Shown piece by piece: positions 15,105 through 15,136 of a DNA stretch of 15,136 nt. Both the position numbers and the translations under genes were made by a program. The notes under the pieces were generated by a model. The model was given only the letters and a program-made list of their open reading frames with translations, was not told the origin of the DNA and did not search any database. The DNA is from CAYNYM01 sp049366815 (GTDB taxonomy: Bacteria > Desulfobacterota > DSM-4660 > Desulfatiglandales > HGW-15). Every line of letters starts with the position of its first letter. The first letter of the stretch is position 1. The stretch spans positions 1 to 15,136 of the forward strand of contig JBMNCO010000021.1 in assembly GCA_049366815.1 (NCBI GenBank), in the 5' to 3' direction.

Positions 15105-15125
15105 GTGGAAATCATGCTCCCTTTC
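15105..15125 (+). repeat. 21-base direct repeat, right copy
   Basis: It differs from the copy at 11756-11776 at one position. It lies about 100 bases after the UPF0182 stop, near the window edge, so what follows cannot be seen. Confidence 0.7.
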
Positions 15126-15136
15126 TGAAGTGACCA

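Overview
The window looks like chromosomal DNA of an anaerobic, sulfate-reducer-type deltaproteobacterium (Desulfobacterota). This is inferred from the gene mix: a stand-alone ModE-type HTH protein beside a TauE/SafE permease with a large cytoplasmic loop, a Cys-rich DUF6125-like protein, a pyruvoyl arginine decarboxylase / deoxyhypusine-synthase-like / agmatinase polyamine set, and a UPF0182 membrane protein. No rRNA, tRNA, CRISPR array or intact transposase was seen.

Left part (1-3286). A membrane protein gene on the minus strand runs off the left edge (1-300, GTG start). It is followed by about 860 bases without a convincing gene, ending in an AT-rich stretch with two TATATA boxes. Then come three plus-strand genes: a ModE-like DNA-binding protein, a TSUP (TauE/SafE) permease and a small Cys/Trp-rich protein.

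Middle part (3381-7405, minus strand). Read in the direction of transcription this is a polyamine cluster: a possible 37-codon Arg-rich leader ORF and two leader hairpins, pyruvoyl-dependent arginine decarboxylase (arginine to agmatine), a deoxyhypusine-synthase-like enzyme and agmatinase (agmatine to putrescine), the last two overlapping by ATGA. A PfkB-family kinase follows downstream. The set suggests arginine to agmatine to putrescine, then an NAD-dependent aminobutyl transfer, most simply giving homospermidine.

A 665-base divergent spacer (7203-7867) contains a run of at least five short inverted repeats (7548-7709), which may be a structured RNA or a REP-type element.

Right part (7868-15007, plus strand). 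Three tightly packed genes encode long coiled-coil proteins: one soluble; one with a single membrane span, a charged cytoplasmic N-terminus and an extracytoplasmic coiled coil plus C-terminal domain; and one coiled-coil protein with a hydrophobic patch and Gly-rich C-terminal tail. No established function is recognised, and this is the best candidate here for an undescribed system, probably acting at the cell envelope. After a 525-base spacer with intron-like features comes a complete UPF0182 (COG1615) membrane protein. Near-identical 21-base repeats lie on either side of that gene.
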